A stretch of 64,000 nucleotides of DNA, from NCBI RefSeq assembly GCF_000315915.1, contig NC_020186.1, positions 2,046,001-2,110,000 of the forward strand, written 5' to 3'. Positions 19,061-29,745 of the stretch are shown piece after piece. Each line of letters starts with the position of its first letter. Within the stretch, counting starts at the first letter, position 1. This DNA is from Henningerozyma blattae CBS 6284. Lineage: Eukaryota; Ascomycota; Saccharomycetes; Saccharomycetales; Saccharomycetaceae. A model generated the notes under the pieces. It was given only the letters and a program-made list of their open reading frames with translations. It was not told where the DNA came from and made no database searches. The translations under genes and the position numbers were made by a program.

Positions 19061-20308
19061 ATGACACAGAACCTTTCAAGATGCGAAGAATTTGTTGCTG
19101 ATGATGTCACTCATGTATCTTCTAATAAGACTCGCCCCATGCTAATTAAAGAATATAGAAATGTTGGCCATGGGGTATTTGGCACTGTTGTACAAGCTTA
19201 TTTCACTCCTGATAGAGAATTATGGTATGGACCCTTTGCAGTTAAAAGAGTTCTTGCACAAACTGAATATAAATCAAGGGAATTGGATGTTTTAAAATTA
19301 ATTAATAATCATCCAAATTTGATTAAATTGAAATATTATTTCACTCATGTCTCTGTATCAGATAATAAATTGTACCAATACTTAGCCATGGAATATTTAC
19401 CTGGAACTTTACAAATGGAAATTAATAGATATTCTTCTAATCACTTGACACTTCCGTTAAGACATATTCAATTGTATTCATATCAATTAGCTAGAGCAAT
19501 GATGTATTTGCATTCATTAGGAATTTGTCATAGAGATATCAAACCATCGAATATCTTAATTGACTCAACAACTGGTGTTTTAAAGATTTGTGATTTTGGT
19601 TCAGCAAAGAGACTAGAACCAAATTGTCCATCAATCAGTTATATATGCTCAAGATTCTATAGGCCTCCCGAGTTAATCATTGGTTCAACAAATTATACCA
19701 CTCAAATCGATATATGGTCACTTGGTTGTGTAATCGGTGAAATGATTTTAAATAAACCTTTATTCCAAGGTCAAGAGCCTTTATTACAATTTAAAGAAAT
19801 TACAAAATTATTGGGACCACCAGATAAAAGATTTATCTTCAAATCCAACTCTGCATATGATGGACCATTATTTTCAAAACCAATGTTCCAAGGATCAGTT
19901 GAATCAAGATTCAGATCAATTTTTAAAAATTCAGTTAGTCCTGATGGAATTGATCTATTAACAAAAGTTTTAGTTTATGAACCAAAACAAAGATTATTAC
20001 CCAAATATATTTTGGCTCATGATTTTTTTAATGATTTAAGATCAAATAATAAATTTATACCAAGAGGTCAAACTGATTTACATAATTTACCAAAATTATT
20101 TGATTTTAGTGAACCAGAACTAAGAATCATTGGTAATGAATTATTGGAAAAAATACTACCGAATACGAAATCAATTATGAAATCTCCTGCTAGGAGTATT
20201 AAAAGACAATCAAGGGAATTATACGAAACCACTAGTGGTAACATTAATACTACGCCTGTTATTATTAAAAGTAATACTCATATTCAATCTCCAAAAATAA
20301 TTCAATAA
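19061..20308 (+). CDS. MCK1: Mck1/Ygk3 GSK3-family protein kinase
   Basis: A glycogen-synthase-kinase-3 type Ser/Thr kinase; in S. cerevisiae Mck1 acts in meiosis, stress response and protein turnover. The 415-residue protein has a Gly loop GHGVFGTVV, VAIK-type Lys in FAVKRVL, the catalytic loop CHRDIKPSNIL, DFGSAKRL, and the activation-loop Tyr in SYICSRFYRPPEL. The diagnostic segments LIKEYR, QTEYKSREL and GPPDKRFIF...AYDGPLFSKPMF match Mck1 and its duplicate Ygk3 (both 375 aa) rather than Rim11. The position between BXI1 and VPS68 fits both YNL307C and YOL128C, so the choice of symbol is by convention. About 50 extra residues form a Ser/Thr-rich C-terminal tail. Confidence 0.9.
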   Translation: MTQNLSRCEEFVADDVTHVSSNKTRPMLIKEYRNVGHGVFGTVVQAYFTPDRELWYGPFAVKRVLAQTEYKSRELDVLKLINNHPNLIKLKYYFTHVSVSDNKLYQYLAMEYLPGTLQMEINRYSSNHLTLPLRHIQLYSYQLARAMMYLHSLGICHRDIKPSNILIDSTTGVLKICDFGSAKRLEPNCPSISYICSRFYRPPELIIGSTNYTTQIDIWSLGCVIGEMILNKPLFQGQEPLLQFKEITKLLGPPDKRFIFKSNSAYDGPLFSKPMFQGSVESRFRSIFKNSVSPDGIDLLTKVLVYEPKQRLLPKYILAHDFFNDLRSNNKFIPRGQTDLHNLPKLFDFSEPELRIIGNELLEKILPNTKSIMKSPARSIKRQSRELYETTSGNINTTPVIIKSNTHIQSPKIIQ

Positions 20309-20893
20309 AACTTTAATAATAACTTAAAACTGATAGATATAGACGTTAATATTAATTCTCTTGTAAATAAAACAACGATATAACAACATTAGGAACATTA
20401 AGTCACGTAGTCATCATTTCACAATCATAATCAAGAAAATCCAAATTTGCTAGGATCTCTGTAAAAAGAAAATATTATAAAATAAAACAAAACAAACATT
20501 TTACCCAAAGACAAATAAAATATATATACCATATAGCCCTTAATAAATATACGATAATATTAAATATCCTCTTTACTTTACATACTTTCCAATACACATT
20601 TCATTACATGTTCATATGCATACTTATATATGTTAATAATTATATGCTGATACATATATGCATTGATTAGGAAACACGTATATATATATGTATATATATG
20701 AATGGTATGTTTTAGAATAGGAATTTCATACAGAAAACTTGTCACCAGTTCCAAGTAACCCTTTCAATTTTAAAATTAGTGATTTTCAAATTATTTCATC
20801 ATTATGACACGATGCAAACCACAGGTATTTTTTTTATTAAAATATATATATGCATACTTGTTCCATTTTCTTTTAATACCTCATTGAAAGTTT
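20309..20893. other. MCK1-VPS68 convergent region
   Basis: AT-rich, with TATATA-type runs around 20660-20700. It presumably carries both 3' ends. No gene is seen. Confidence 0.6.
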
Positions 20894-21442
20894 TTATAAA
20901 GTTAGATTATAAGAATAATCATCTTCAACATTTTGAGCGATCCATAAGACAACACAACTCATTAAGATACACAAATTCCCTAATACATTGTTCACACCCA
21001 TACCTACGGTTGGATAAGTATTATAATCTCTTACTAAAAATTTGATAATTAGTACAACTAATGATCCTGCTAATCCTCCAGCCAATAAAGCAAATCCAAC
21101 AAATAAAACAAAACGTGCTTGTGAAGCCATATGAGAATCCAGTCCGCCACTTAATGAGCCACCTAAACTTGAATTGGAGCTTAACAATCTATTTTTTTCA
21201 ATAGAATTAACAATTAGCATACCAAATGTACTACAAAGAAATGGAATCCAATCTACAAAGGTAACATGTATATCTGACCCATTTGCATGCTTTGAATATA
21301 AAACTGCATCCAGAAATAGCCAAAACCCTAGGGCATATAATAGACCTGATAAATAGACACCGACTTTGCGGGCACTAGCTGATGTTGGTAGTTTGAATGG
21401 TAATCTAAATAGTCTTGCTGGTCTTTCGTTTTCTAAGTTCAT
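20894..21442 (-). CDS. VPS68: Vps68, vacuolar sorting membrane protein
   Basis: A small endosomal protein that works with Vps55 in traffic from late endosome to vacuole. The 182-residue protein (S. cerevisiae 184) has a short cytosolic start (MNLENERPARLFRLPFKLP) and four membrane segments: VYLSGLLYALGFWLFLDAVL, IPFLCSTFGMLIVNSIE, ARFVLFVGFALLAGGLAGSL and VNNVLGNLCILMSCVVLWIA. Length, topology and position beside MCK1/YGK3 (YOL129W follows YOL128C) support the call. Confidence 0.92.
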   Translation of the reverse strand: MNLENERPARLFRLPFKLPTSASARKVGVYLSGLLYALGFWLFLDAVLYSKHANGSDIHVTFVDWIPFLCSTFGMLIVNSIEKNRLLSSNSSLGGSLSGGLDSHMASQARFVLFVGFALLAGGLAGSLVVLIIKFLVRDYNTYPTVGMGVNNVLGNLCILMSCVVLWIAQNVEDDYSYNLTL

Positions 21443-22760
21443 GGTGTATTATATTTAAATGTTGTGTTTTTTTATTTTAAAAGAAATTTACTATGACGAT
21501 ATTATCTAAACAACCCGTCTAATACAAAGCGTTTTTTTGATTATTAGACAAAAGCAAAGTGTAAATATTTTTATTTGAATCTTTTTCTGATCTATCCTTT
21601 TTATAAAAATTTTAATCAGTTGGTTTCTTATGTATAGAGAATCAGTATAGCTAAAAGGGGGCTACATTGTTAACTATAGAATTTCTAATTCTCAAATTTC
21701 GATTAAATGTAAAATTTAACCGAATTTCCGAAAATGATAACGCAAAAAATAAGAAAAAGACGTGTTAAAGATATTAATAAAAAATCAATATGCTTTAAAA
21801 CTACAAGTTTCAATTAATGTTTTCAACTAGAGTTTTCAAAGTAGTTTAATTCAAGATGAATTGATGGTCTATGTGTGCTTGCCGTATATAAACCACTTAT
21901 AATTTGCCAGAGCTATCCAACAGATATATTATACCTATTATCTGAAGAATAAAAATTACGGAACTTTCTCTCCAAGTTAGTAATAACGTTTCCAATGTAA
22001 TATTTTTAAGAATGAATATATTTAATAGTGTTCAATGTATAATTCCTATTGTATCATGTCATTTTCTTTTTATTAATACTTTTTTGTTATTAGTTTCAAC
22101 AAAAGACAAAATTTCATTACCTGAGATTAAAGGTAAATCTTAATCTAACATTTTTAATATCAAAATTATATTATATGCTGCAAGCGCCAGTCATTAGATA
22201 TCTCTAAGGTGTAAATAATTTAATTTACCAGAGTAAAAGATATATGTACACTGCTAATAATCGTAGCAAATTTTTTATCTCAAGAAAGATTTTCTGGAAG
22301 GAAAAGAATATATCTTAGTCAATACTTGAATAAGTAGTGTCTTCTTATCTTTATTTTTTTTTTTTAATAGATGGCAGTATTAGAAGGCTGCATATTGAAA
22401 AAAAATTATTACCTAATTTTTTTTTATATATTTTTTCCGGAAAATCTTAGAAATCTTGGTGGGTAAACGATAGTCCTAATTCGCGGAACTAGTTCCTAAT
22501 ATAGAACAATACAAAACTTTAAATCTAAAGTAGGCATTAACATTTTGAGCCCTATACAAAATTTTTTAAAATAAAAACTTTTAATTTTAAAGAGAATAAT
22601 AACTAAAAGTTATTGAAATCCAAGTCTAATAATATTTTCTCGAGAAAAAAAGTATGATTTATATGAAATGATGTAGATTTTAATAAATAATTATATATGC
22701 AAATAAAAAAGAAGAAAGTATGTTTGAGTATCGTAGAATACATAATGTAGCCTTGAAATA
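21443..22760. other. long VPS68-STB1 intergenic region
   Basis: More than 1.3 kb without a convincing gene. The ancestral order would place KRI1 here; no trace was recognised. A 43-codon ORF (22012-22143, plus strand, starting MNIFNSVQC and ending LPEIKGKS) is present, but its composition is what AT-rich DNA gives by chance. The word TTTCCGAAAA at about 21725 resembles part of a centromere CDEIII but lacks its partners. Confidence 0.5.
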
Positions 22761-23720
22761 TTAAAGTCCCATACTAGGAGAAGGACTAAATAAGCTATGG
22801 ACAAAATCCCCTACATTAAAGTTAGGTGTTTTCAATAATTGAGCTAGATCTAACGAAGTCTCCTTATTATCTAGAGGATGTTCTGTAGTTTCTTTATTGC
22901 AAGATTCGATGTTTCCATTATTTGCAATGCCTTGACTAGGTCGAAGTGCACTATATGGACTCGCTGATAAATACATTAATAAGTCGGCACCAAGTTTACT
23001 TTGAAATTTGGGTGTTTCAAATTGAAAATCGATATGCTTAGCCGACCGATTATTTCCTGGAGGGGTGCCTGGGATTGGTATTGGGATATGTAGCTGCGAA
23101 GATTGTATAGATACGTGTTGAGATGGTTCTGTATCATAAGTGGGAGAACAGTCTTTAGCCAGTTTCTGCAGGGACTGTTGATGCAATTGTTCTTGATGTT
23201 GTGTTTTAATTTGTTTCTTTATATTACATTGTACTTGTTCATTACTAATGGTATGTTCTGTTATGTTTGTATCTAGGTTTGTAGCAGAGGATGGTGGGGC
23301 CAATAATTGAACACTTAGCTCTCTTCCTGTAAACGGAGTTGATGATTCTTTTAAAGGTGAACTATTATATTGCTGTGGTTTGCATGGAGAACTGCTTAGT
23401 ATTCTGACTTTGATTGGTGAGCTGTCAAAGGATGTATCATTTCCAAATTTTCTTTTCAGGGGGGAATTTAATAGGGCACTCCTAGCGTCTCCCGATTCTA
23501 AAGCGTCTTCATTTATAGCATTTTTCATTGGGCTAGAAAGCGGCTTATTGTTGAGTTCAATGGAAGGAAGTTGAAAAGAAGTCTTTGATGTTCGAGTAGA
23601 TGTATCTAATTTACTCAATCTAATCTTTAATTGGCGTGCAACTTTGGCCATTTCTGCTCTTTTTAAGATTTTAGCAGCAACTTCTTCTTCTTTTTCGATA
23701 TTCCAACTTTCACCCACCAT
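22761..23720 (-). CDS. STB1: Stb1-like G1/S transcription regulator
   Basis: In S. cerevisiae Stb1 binds Sin3 and Swi6 and times SBF/MBF gene expression at Start; it is a Cdc28 target. The 319-residue protein (S. cerevisiae 420) has a charged N-terminus (MVGESWNIEKEEEVAAKILK, then RAEMAKVARQLKIRLSKLDT) and then Ser/Pro/Gln-rich disorder with many SP or TP sites (LNSPLKRKF, DSSPIKVR, STPFTGREL) that are potential CDK sites, and a C-terminal LLKTPNFNVGDFVHSLFSPS segment. The N-terminal helix and SPxK pattern agree with Stb1, and the place next to EMW1 on the opposite strand agrees with YNL309W/YNL313C. No folded domain is evident. Confidence 0.8.
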   Translation of the reverse strand: MVGESWNIEKEEEVAAKILKRAEMAKVARQLKIRLSKLDTSTRTSKTSFQLPSIELNNKPLSSPMKNAINEDALESGDARSALLNSPLKRKFGNDTSFDSSPIKVRILSSSPCKPQQYNSSPLKESSTPFTGRELSVQLLAPPSSATNLDTNITEHTISNEQVQCNIKKQIKTQHQEQLHQQSLQKLAKDCSPTYDTEPSQHVSIQSSQLHIPIPIPGTPPGNNRSAKHIDFQFETPKFQSKLGADLLMYLSASPYSALRPSQGIANNGNIESCNKETTEHPLDNKETSLDLAQLLKTPNFNVGDFVHSLFSPSPSMGL

Positions 23721-24443
23721 CCTGTTATATTAATGTGATAGACTATCTCGATATCAATTATTGAAATAGCAACAATAGCTTAGACAGTATAATTTATAGT
23801 ATTTTCTTATTTTTGAAAAAATAAGATATTTTTTAAAAAAATTTTAATTTCTTTTAACTAAAAGATCCACATTCTACATTGCCAGTAATTCTTAGATTTC
23901 ATTTTATTTTTGGTAATTCCGTTTCGGGTCTGCGCGGTTACTCTTTACAATCGAAAATAGATATTTTTACTGAAAGCATTGAAGCTTGGTTAATAATTAA
24001 TGACAGCAATAATATATACGAATAATTCATGGAGTACTATACCGAATTAAGATTACATTCTATCAAAATAAACATTGGACAACATTTGCAGAGGAATAAT
24101 ATACATTAACAAACTCTGGAAATTTTTGCCAATTATTAGACCATTTAGTTCAAGGGATGATACTAACCGTATATAAAAATGGACAAATATTGAACAAATT
24201 GAGGTCTATTACAAAAGAGTATATTTGATTCTTGACTACTTGTAAGTAACCCCGAGACATAGTTTCAAAAGAGTTTGATAGTAGTTTCATTAGTAATATA
24301 TCACGTGATATACTTTTAGTGAAGTATTTTTCTAGTCTGCGGTCGATGAGATCTTGAAAAAAAAAAAAAAATATGGGATTAATAAAAAGCAGTGGTGTTT
24401 TTGCCTAGTTAGTGCTTTGCTAGATCTCCACCAACATATTGAA
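23721..24443. promoter_or_regulatory. STB1-EMW1 divergent promoter with a 16-bp CACGTG palindrome
   Basis: A perfect palindrome TATATCACGTGATATA lies at 24297-24312, about 130 bp before the EMW1 start. Its TCACGTGA core fits Cbf1 and related bHLH factors. In the ancestral order ZIM17, SKP2 and RFA2 would lie here, but none is present. Confidence 0.65.
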
Positions 24444-27188
24444 ATGGAGGCCTTACTGCATTCTTATTTATTATTGGCTGCTTCGCCAGAAGAGCTAGCT
24501 CAGGACACATATTTGAATTGCGAGCAAAAAAATCAGTATTATAATATAACCGCCGCCATTTTGAGTGGCAATTCATACACTGTTCTTCAAGAGCTTGATC
24601 AGCATGCAAGTATCCCTTCAGAAATTAATGAAAGTAGTATAATTAACAGTCTGTCTAAGCTAGCAGATGAATTAGTAATCCAGGATAACAAACTGAGTTT
24701 ATTATTCTCAATAGCATCACTACAAACTTTCATTCAAAATAACTACACGGGTCCATCAACCCCAATTAATTCTTTGGAAATTTTGTTTGATATAGAATCA
24801 AATGATGCAAAGATAAAGTCTTTGTTAAATGAGACTCTTGTGTCCTCCTTGACTGTAGCAGGTCAAACTTCTTATGGATTAGTTGATCACCCAGTCTTAT
24901 TAATCTTTTCTTTATTATTACTCGAAAGATTGACCAACCAACAAACATTATTCAACACAGTTTTGGATGATACCCCAATTCCAACTATTTCTAAGGATAA
25001 AGATAATTATTTGTTGAATATAGCCCATTGGTGGAGAGCGAGAGCCTTAATGACGCATATATCTCTGTTGGCAGAACCTTCAGGTCATCAACCTTCAATC
25101 GCAGCTTCTATATTGGAATCGATTGATTTAGTTCATTCAATTTCATCCAGTTTACCAACTGATACCCCAGAAAATTTAAAGAAAAAATTATATGTTATTT
25201 ATTATTTAGAAAACACAAAGTGCTCTTTGATCATTAATACCGAGCATTTATGCTTACCATCTTTGATTAAAGTTAAGAAATTAACTAACTTTAAATTTGT
25301 ATTAACTGGTGCTCGTGCAAAAAGAACTAAGTTTCAGCAAACTGCCCACTCAGGCTTAATTATCTTGGCTGAATCATTTGAAAATATGGCAAAAAAGAGC
25401 AATATAACTGATTCTAATACAGTTGAACAAACTCCAGAGAATTTTGACTTAAACTCAGACCTTCTTTTAGAAAAACCATTTTTCGAGTCAATTGGTTCTG
25501 AACCATTGGATGAACAAATTGTGAAAAAACAAAAGGCTAATATAAGTGGTGACGAAGGTTTGCTAGATGATAAAATTCTTCCTTTAGCAATTCGTCAAGA
25601 AAATATTCCAAGAGAGTTGCAAGTTCTAGACCCAAATAATCAGCCCAAGCTATCTGATTATGATGAAATTCAATTATTATTGAGATTATATACTATTAGA
25701 CAAACAACACCTGCAAAGGATCCTTTAGTTGAAGAAGAATTAAGTGCCATTGTTTCCAGAATTTTATATCAAAATGGCTCTAAGAATTGGACTATTTTTT
25801 CAAGATCATTATGGGAAAGATCTATTATTGAAACTGCAAAAGCTAAAACTATTGAAAGAGGTCTATTACAAATGCAATCTTTAGTTGAAGAATTGGGTTT
25901 AAAAATATCAACTAGGTTAGTGCCACAAAATGTAGATGAAACAGGTTCTTCGGAAGTTAGAATGAAATATATTCATCAACTTCCATTCCTCGCCCGGTGG
26001 GATCTTGATGCTATGTTAGCTGAAAAGTATATGTCATTAGGTGTTTTAAGATCTGCGGTCGAAATATACGAAAGGCTAGAAATGGCATGCGAAGCAGCAT
26101 TATGTTATGCAGCAGTAGGAGAAGAAAGCCAAGCTGAACAAATCTTACTGAAAAGAATTAAGAATCATCCAAGGGATGCAAGAGCATACTCTATTCTTGG
26201 TGATATTAAACAAGATCCTGCTTTATGGGAAAAAGCTTGGGAAATCGGCAAGTATGTGAATGCTAAAAATTCATTAGGTAGATACTACTATAAGCCACCA
26301 AAAAATAGTGGAGTAACTCAAGATTTTTCTTTGGCATTAAAACATTTGAATGACTCGTTGAGACAATACACATTAAATTTTGAGACCTGGTATTTTTATG
26401 GATGTATAGGATTGGAGTGTGGTAAAATGCAACTTGCTGCAGAAGCATTTTCTAGATGTGTTTCTCTAGATGATACTAATGCGATGGCATGGTCAAACTT
26501 AAGTGCAGCCTACGTTAATCAAGGTAAGTTAAAAGAGGCATTCAGTTGTCTAAATAGAGCAACCAGAACTGATTCACAAAAGAATTGGAGAATCTGGGAG
26601 AATTATATGATAGTGGCATTTAAATTACGCGAATGGGATGAAGTGTTACTTTCATGTAAAAAATTAATTGATATAAACAAAGATCGTGCTGGTGAAGGTG
26701 CTATAGATCTACCTATTGTTGAAAAATTAGTTGAAATTCTTGTGAGCAGCGATTATCCAAAAGATGATGAAACAAAATTAACATACTTTCAAAAGTCATG
26801 CATTGATTTTATATGCAATCAATTACCTGCGGTTATCACAAATAACGGTAGAATCTGGAGAGTAATTAGTAAAGTTGAACTTTGGAGAAATAAACCTTGG
26901 AATGCCTTGGACTGTTATGAAAAAGCCTTTAGAGCTCAATCACATAATCCTGATTTAGAAATTAATGAAGATGTTTGGAACGACACAATTGACTCATGCG
27001 AAGAATTAATAGCAGCATACGAATCATTAGGTGAAAGAGAAGGGCGTCATGGTAAGGGTAGTTTTGTTTGCAAAGATTGGAAGTACAAGTCAAGATCAAC
27101 TATCAAATCTTTGATGAGTCGTGGTAAAAATAACTGGGATGGCACAGAAGGCTGGGAAAGATTAGTCGAAATGAGATCTCAAATTTAG
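24444..27188 (+). CDS. EMW1: Emw1, TPR protein needed for cell-wall integrity
   Basis: An essential TPR protein in S. cerevisiae (YNL313C, 904 aa), related to human TTC27. The start at the ATG at 24444 (MEALLHSYLLLAASPEEL) gives 914 residues; the frame is open further upstream only through a poly-A run without ATG. The C-terminal half carries helical TPR repeats, for example RAYSILGDIKQDPALWEKAW, NFETWYFYGCIGLECGKMQL, AMAWSNLSAAYVNQGKLKEA and NKPWNALDCYEKAF. The LARWDLDAMLAEKYMSLGVL segment is typical of the family. Exact molecular function is not known; genetic data in yeast tie it to the cell-wall integrity pathway. Divergent from STB1. Confidence 0.92.
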   Translation: MEALLHSYLLLAASPEELAQDTYLNCEQKNQYYNITAAILSGNSYTVLQELDQHASIPSEINESSIINSLSKLADELVIQDNKLSLLFSIASLQTFIQNNYTGPSTPINSLEILFDIESNDAKIKSLLNETLVSSLTVAGQTSYGLVDHPVLLIFSLLLLERLTNQQTLFNTVLDDTPIPTISKDKDNYLLNIAHWWRARALMTHISLLAEPSGHQPSIAASILESIDLVHSISSSLPTDTPENLKKKLYVIYYLENTKCSLIINTEHLCLPSLIKVKKLTNFKFVLTGARAKRTKFQQTAHSGLIILAESFENMAKKSNITDSNTVEQTPENFDLNSDLLLEKPFFESIGSEPLDEQIVKKQKANISGDEGLLDDKILPLAIRQENIPRELQVLDPNNQPKLSDYDEIQLLLRLYTIRQTTPAKDPLVEEELSAIVSRILYQNGSKNWTIFSRSLWERSIIETAKAKTIERGLLQMQSLVEELGLKISTRLVPQNVDETGSSEVRMKYIHQLPFLARWDLDAMLAEKYMSLGVLRSAVEIYERLEMACEAALCYAAVGEESQAEQILLKRIKNHPRDARAYSILGDIKQDPALWEKAWEIGKYVNAKNSLGRYYYKPPKNSGVTQDFSLALKHLNDSLRQYTLNFETWYFYGCIGLECGKMQLAAEAFSRCVSLDDTNAMAWSNLSAAYVNQGKLKEAFSCLNRATRTDSQKNWRIWENYMIVAFKLREWDEVLLSCKKLIDINKDRAGEGAIDLPIVEKLVEILVSSDYPKDDETKLTYFQKSCIDFICNQLPAVITNNGRIWRVISKVELWRNKPWNALDCYEKAFRAQSHNPDLEINEDVWNDTIDSCEELIAAYESLGEREGRHGKGSFVCKDWKYKSRSTIKSLMSRGKNNWDGTEGWERLVEMRSQI

Positions 27189-27402
27189 GTTAATACTAAT
27201 TTATAGACAGCTATGTATTTTATATTAACTATATGTATTGCGATGAATAACTGTTATTTAGACTCCGGTGTTCGTATTTTCTTTCTCTTAATTAATTCCT
27301 GGCGGCTAAAGGATTGGCCATCTTATATAAAGCTCGGACTCTGTGAAATGTGAGTATAAAATAAAAGTTTTGTCAAGAAAAATAATTAATAATAATTACA
27401 AA

Positions 27403-28269
27403 ATGGCGATGGATGTTTTATTCTCATGTGAGCTTCTTATTTTTCAACAATATAAGAAGCCATCATGGTGCCCAGATGGATTTTCATCTCAAAACAAGCA
27501 TGAATCAAAAAATATTGATAACTGGAATCAATTTGTTAAAAAACATCATAAAATCCATATATCAACGGGATCATTGCACAAGAAGGTTGGAGTTTTTATT
27601 TTTGATATAAATCAAAAACCTGTTGAGGCCCTTATTCTTGACCAAGCATCAGATTTCAAAGAACTCTGTAAAATAAAATCAAAGGCACCCAGCCTATCTT
27701 TTAAATACATATTTAATAACTGGTTGAGATCGTTCCAAATTACATTCGCAAATACTTCTGATTTTGAAAAATGTGTTAAAGTGTTGGAAAATTTAGGTTT
27801 AGCAATTCCAGAGGGTAAAGCATCTAATCAGTCAATAAACTATTTAAATTCCAAGAACACTAAGCTTAATATTGTAGTTGAAAAAGAAGTAAGTTTGGAA
27901 GAAAGTTATAAAGAGAATGTATCATATGATAAAAGCTTAGAAATCTTAAATGCAAATTGTGCTTCATCTTCATTTTCAGTTCCTTTACCATTGCCGCATA
28001 ATAATAATAATTATAGTAATAATAGTAATGTGCTTGTTACAGATAAATACGCATCTACTTTAAATGTTCAGTCTGGAAGATTAAATACAAATAGGTGCCA
28101 AGAGATGATTGATGTTTCTGTTCAAACAATTGAGCTAGAAAAAAATAAGGAAGTTAATTACAAGATCAGTAAAAGGGTAATAAAACAAAAACTAAAAGAT
28201 AAAGAATTTATGCAATGGGTGGACAAAATAGAAAAAGTCCTAAAAGATATGTCGAGAGACAGAAAGTAA
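27403..28269 (+). CDS. DAL82: probable Dal82, allophanate-pathway transcription activator
   Basis: A 288-residue protein starting at ATG 27403 (MAMDVLFSCELL). The N-terminal half has a compact folded look, with QYKKPSWCPDGFSSQNKHE, KKVGVFIFDINQKPVEALIL and FKYIFNNWLRSFQITFANT. The middle is Ser/Asn-rich (about 185-235). The C-terminus (about 250-288) is Lys/Glu-rich and may form a coiled coil. In S. cerevisiae DAL82 (YNL314W, 255 aa) lies exactly between EMW1 and ATP11 and binds the UIS-ALL element of allantoin-degradation genes. Position, size and layout fit, but the orientation is opposite to S. cerevisiae, and I recognise the family only partly from sequence. A different gene is possible. 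Confidence 0.6.
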   Translation: MAMDVLFSCELLIFQQYKKPSWCPDGFSSQNKHESKNIDNWNQFVKKHHKIHISTGSLHKKVGVFIFDINQKPVEALILDQASDFKELCKIKSKAPSLSFKYIFNNWLRSFQITFANTSDFEKCVKVLENLGLAIPEGKASNQSINYLNSKNTKLNIVVEKEVSLEESYKENVSYDKSLEILNANCASSSFSVPLPLPHNNNNYSNNSNVLVTDKYASTLNVQSGRLNTNRCQEMIDVSVQTIELEKNKEVNYKISKRVIKQKLKDKEFMQWVDKIEKVLKDMSRDRK

Positions 28270-28484
28270 AGAAGGCTGTGACACATATTAACAGAAATTT
28301 TTGTATTTTAAGAGTCTTTTTATTGCTTTACTTTCAAACAAATTGCTATTCAGTTAACAAAAAGGCATTGGTTATCCCTGTATTTTTTCAAGGCGTTAGT
28401 AGGTCGTAAAAGAAATAAATTGAAAAGCATTACACCAAAATTCCACAATTAAGATATTTATACATAAAAAAAGGAAAACTAACA

Positions 28485-29435
28485 ATGCTTTCGATAAGAA
28501 ATTATATTCTGAGAAGATTACCGGTGAAAAGTATTTCAAAAAGCTATAATTATAACTCAGGACTTTGGTATAGTACAGCCAAAGATTTAAGCCCAAAAAG
28601 TGATATTCAACTAAAGTACCAAGATAAATTGCTACAAGAAGCCAAGAAAAGGGGATTAGCAAGTGTTGATGAACTAAAAGTTGCATTAAAAAAAGAGATA
28701 GAAGGAAAAAAAAAAGAGTTCAATAAGGTAGACCCACTTCAAAAATTTGAAGAATATATGCGGAATACTCAAAGTCAGAATACTATTAAGAAAGAAGCAA
28801 TGCCATTTGATCCTTCAATTAAACAAGAGCCCTTTAAAACATTGGATAGCTATGTAAAACTTGATAAAATAAAAGAATTATCTCGTCAAGAATGTGAATA
28901 TTTGTGGAGAACTCGTTGGTCAAAAATTGAAGATTCCTTACACGCAGTTATTCCAAGTGATGTATTTGAAAGAATGATAACTATCGCCAAACAGAATCCT
29001 ATGTTTGTGCTACCATTACCGAGAGAAGCAAATATTTCAGAAGCTGAAAGAAATCAAAATGAAACTCCTATGGAATTACAATATGTCCAGTGGATTTTTG
29101 TTGGGGCCAATACTATTCATTGCATTATTACATCGTTGGCAGAATATAAAGCGCATGGCACATTCTCTCGTCCACATACCACTTTAGAATTTCATACGGA
29201 ACTGTCAAAAGATAAAGGTTTTGTATTAATGAACGGTCATGTAGAAACACGTTCTGGCTATTCATTAACTGATGCACACTTGTTATTATTAAATATTCAA
29301 AGATTCTGGGGAGCTACAGGATCTGATACACCTATTGGTAAACAACGTGTTAATCTATTAAAACAATTTACCACTGGTAGCACGGAATTTTCTGTAGATA
29401 AATTGATTGCGTTAGCTCAATCGACAGAAATTTGA
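28485..29435 (+). CDS. ATP11: Atp11, F1-ATPase assembly chaperone
   Basis: A mitochondrial matrix chaperone that binds the F1 beta subunit before hexamer assembly. The 316-residue protein (S. cerevisiae 318) begins with a presequence (MLSIRNYILRRLPVKSISKS), then a Lys/Glu-rich helical part with YMRNTQSQNTIKKEAMPFDP and the conserved C-terminal ATP11 domain (ECEYLWRTRWSK, FVLPLPRE, MELQYVQWIFVGANTIHCI, RPHTTLEFHTEL, TDAHLLLLNIQRFWG). Position after EMW1/DAL82 equals YNL315C. Confidence 0.95.
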   Translation: MLSIRNYILRRLPVKSISKSYNYNSGLWYSTAKDLSPKSDIQLKYQDKLLQEAKKRGLASVDELKVALKKEIEGKKKEFNKVDPLQKFEEYMRNTQSQNTIKKEAMPFDPSIKQEPFKTLDSYVKLDKIKELSRQECEYLWRTRWSKIEDSLHAVIPSDVFERMITIAKQNPMFVLPLPREANISEAERNQNETPMELQYVQWIFVGANTIHCIITSLAEYKAHGTFSRPHTTLEFHTELSKDKGFVLMNGHVETRSGYSLTDAHLLLLNIQRFWGATGSDTPIGKQRVNLLKQFTTGSTEFSVDKLIALAQSTEI

Positions 29436-29745
29436 GACTAATGATTACATAATGGTTTAATTATATTAAATAATATGTAACGTATCCTGTTAATATAAAA
29501 TTGCTACATATATATGAGTGTGATAGTTGTGCACAAAGTGTATCGGTGTATCCGAAAAATGTATTTTAGTAGTAGGTTCCTAAGAGTATTGCATCAAAGA
29601 AGTACTTATAAGCCAGTGATAATGAAGCTGTTAATGCTAAATTGCATGAAATATGCATATTTCATGAGTAATCATTTATAGTGCTTATCTAATTTGCAAT
29701 TCCTTGAAAAAAAAATGATATAATAATGTTTAATTAATAAACTAA
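29436..29745. other. ATP11-HRT1 convergent region
   Basis: About 310 bp with no gene or factor site recognised. A TGCATGAAATATGCATATTTCATGAG inverted repeat near 29642-29667 (ATGAAATATGCATATTTCAT is an exact 20-bp palindrome) could form a stem in the 3' ends of either transcript. Confidence 0.6.

Noticed and set aside
21715..21745. CDEIII-like word TTTCCGAAAA, possible centromere
   Set aside because: No CDEI (RTCACRTG) and no 80-160 bp pure AT element at the right distance; neighbours are not centromere-linked in S. cerevisiae.
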